A stretch of DNA of 64,000 nucleotides from Paracoccus liaowanqingii (GTDB lineage: Bacteria; Pseudomonadota; Alphaproteobacteria; Rhodobacterales; Rhodobacteraceae): assembly GCF_004683865.2 (NCBI RefSeq), contig NZ_CP038439.1, positions 2,296,001-2,360,000 of the forward strand, in the 5' to 3' direction. Position numbers and translations under genes: made by a program. The notes beneath the pieces were generated by a model. That model ran no database searches. It was not told where the DNA came from and saw only the letters and a program-made list of their open reading frames with translations. This document shows positions 62,814 through 64,000 of this stretch, one piece after another. How positions within the stretch are numbered: the first letter of the stretch is position 1; every line of letters begins with the position of its first letter.

Positions 62814-64000
62814 ATGCGCGAGATACATCACTGGATCGACGGTCAGGAGTACAAGGGCACGTCGGGCCGCTTCGCCGATGTCTTCAACCCCGCCACTGGC
62901 GAGGTGCAGGCCCGCCTGTCGCTGGCCACCAAGGCCGAGCTGAACCATGCCGTGGCGCAGGCCGCCAAGGCCCAGGTCGCATGGGGCGCCACCAACCCGC
63001 AGCGCCGCGCCCGGGTGATGATGGCCTTCGTGGGGCTGATCAACCGCGACATGGACAAGATGGCCGAGGTCCTGTCCTCGGAACATGGCAAGACCTTCGC
63101 CGACGCCAAGGGCGACATCCAGCGCGGGCTGGAGGTGATCGAGTTCTGCATCGGCGCCCCCCACCTGCTCAAGGGCGACTTCACCGACAGCGCCGGTCCC
63201 GGCATCGACATGTATTCCATGCGCCAGCCCTTGGGCGTGGTGGCGGGCATCACGCCCTTCAACTTCCCCGCCATGATCCCGCTGTGGAAGATGGGCCCGG
63301 CGCTCGCCTGCGGCAACGCGATGATCCTCAAGCCGTCCGAGCGCGACCCCTCGGTGCCGCTGATGCTGGCCAAACTGCTGCAAGAGGCGGGCCTGCCCGA
63401 CGGCGTGCTGCAGGTGGTCAACGGCGACAAGGACAGCGTCGACGCGATCCTCGACAACGAGACGGTGCAGGCGGTGGGCTTCGTGGGCTCGACGCCCATT
63501 GCGCAGTACATCTACGAACGCGCCGCCCAGAACGGCAAGCGCGCGCAATGCTTCGGCGGCGCCAAGAACCACATGATCATCATGCCCGATGCCGACCTGG
63601 ACCAGGCGGCGGATGCGCTGATCGGGGCGGGCTACGGGGCGGCGGGCGAACGCTGCATGGCGATCTCGGTCGCGGTGCCGGTGGGCGAGGCCACCGCCGA
63701 CGCGCTGATCGAGAAGCTGATCCCGCGCATCGAGAAGCTGAAGGTCGGCCCCTGGACCGCCGGGACCGACATCGACTACGGCCCGGTCGTGACCAAGGCC
63801 GCCAAGGAGAACATCCTGCGCCTCGTGCAGACCGGCATCGACCAGGGCGCCGATCTGGTCGTCGACGGCCGCGACTTCAACCTGCAGGGCTACGAGGACG
63901 GCTTCTTCGTGGGCCCGCATCTCTTCGACCGCGTGACGCCCGACATGGACATCTACCGGACCGAGATCTTCGGCCCCGTCCTGACCACCGTCCGCGCCGC
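62814..64000 (+). CDS. mmsA: Methylmalonate-semialdehyde dehydrogenase, 3' truncated
   Basis: The first 395 or so codons of a CoA-acylating aldehyde dehydrogenase are present; the gene runs off the window. The opening (HHWIDGQEYKGTSGRFADVF), VVAGITPFNFPAMIPLWKMG, GFVGSTPIAQYIYERAAQNGK-type segment and the catalytic Cys in AGERCMAIS (C281) are diagnostic. The enzyme converts methylmalonate semialdehyde to propionyl-CoA in valine (and inositol) breakdown. The start follows CAGGAGG. The divergent LysR gene is the likely regulator. Propionyl-CoA output would fit with the ScfR-type sensor 5 kb upstream. Confidence 0.93.
   Translation, partial: MREIHHWIDGQEYKGTSGRFADVFNPATGEVQARLSLATKAELNHAVAQAAKAQVAWGATNPQRRARVMMAFVGLINRDMDKMAEVLSSEHGKTFADAKGDIQRGLEVIEFCIGAPHLLKGDFTDSAGPGIDMYSMRQPLGVVAGITPFNFPAMIPLWKMGPALACGNAMILKPSERDPSVPLMLAKLLQEAGLPDGVLQVVNGDKDSVDAILDNETVQAVGFVGSTPIAQYIYERAAQNGKRAQCFGGAKNHMIIMPDADLDQAADALIGAGYGAAGERCMAISVAVPVGEATADALIEKLIPRIEKLKVGPWTAGTDIDYGPVVTKAAKENILRLVQTGIDQGADLVVDGRDFNLQGYEDGFFVGPHLFDRVTPDMDIYRTEIFGPVLTTVRA

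Overview
The window looks like a chromosomal segment of a GC-rich alphaproteobacterium of the Rhodobacteraceae, most likely Paracoccus or a close relative. The reasons are the high GC with strong third-position bias, the phaR-phaP-phaC // phaZ storage cluster, frcA/frcC/frcB with a divergent ROK regulator, hisC overlapping a prephenate dehydrogenase gene, and an ScfR-type acyl-CoA regulator. This placement comes from recognised families, not from a database search.

Region 1 (1-19,009) is an accessory operon, all on the + strand, with most genes overlapping by ATGA. It encodes the distal part of a phage-tail-like contractile injection system (eCIS type). In order it holds two baseplate-J-like proteins (the first truncated by the window edge), a tail-protein-I-like protein with a propeller-like N-terminus, three proteins sharing an N-terminal FxxGQLL-type module (two of them cysteine-rich), two unrecognised proteins, and an AAA+ ATPase. 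It ends in a 1282-residue protein with coiled coil, hydrophobic segments, about 17 repeats of 14 residues and a toxin-like tip. A small AT-rich gene overlaps the end of that gene and looks like an immunity gene. A convergent sigma-54 activator without a sensor domain (19,039-20,019) and an AT-rich gap follow. A tRNA-Ser(GGA) whose 3' end faces the accessory block marks a plausible island edge. Sheath, tube and spike genes, if present, lie upstream of the window.

Region 2 (20,354-32,878) is core metabolism: tRNA-Ser, the polyhydroxyalkanoate genes phaR, phaP, phaC and phaZ with PhaR-type operators, a flavin/pyridoxamine oxidase-like stress protein, an alpha/beta hydrolase, thrS, a cold-shock protein, an acyl-CoA-synthetase-like gene overlapping a DsbA-family gene, and an MFS exporter.

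Region 3 (32,987-40,125) holds a fructose-type ABC importer (frcA, frcC, frcB), a divergent ROK regulator and rpsD with its promoter and a structured leader, then hisC and the dehydrogenase gene. The ROK gene and hisC are each broken by a one-base loss in a G run, which suggests sequence errors but could be real.

Region 4 (40,131-50,874) holds a DUF2125-type protein, a ChaC-like cyclotransferase, a TolQ/MotA-like plus OmpA/MotB-like stator pair, SMR and YihY membrane proteins, purB, a FliG-like gene with no flagellar neighbours, a 47-residue membrane protein and gap.

Region 5 (50,887-64,000) holds an SDR, a small conserved protein, pyrC-pyrE, DnaA-box-like sites, dnaB, a DUF486 protein, a second Bcr/CflA-type MFS, an ScfR regulator with its own putative sites, an M23 peptidase-bactofilin pair, coaD, a CBS protein, and a LysR regulator divergent from mmsA, which runs off the end. 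A GC-rich intergenic repeat occurs three times, at 32.9, 38.0 and 55.9 kb.
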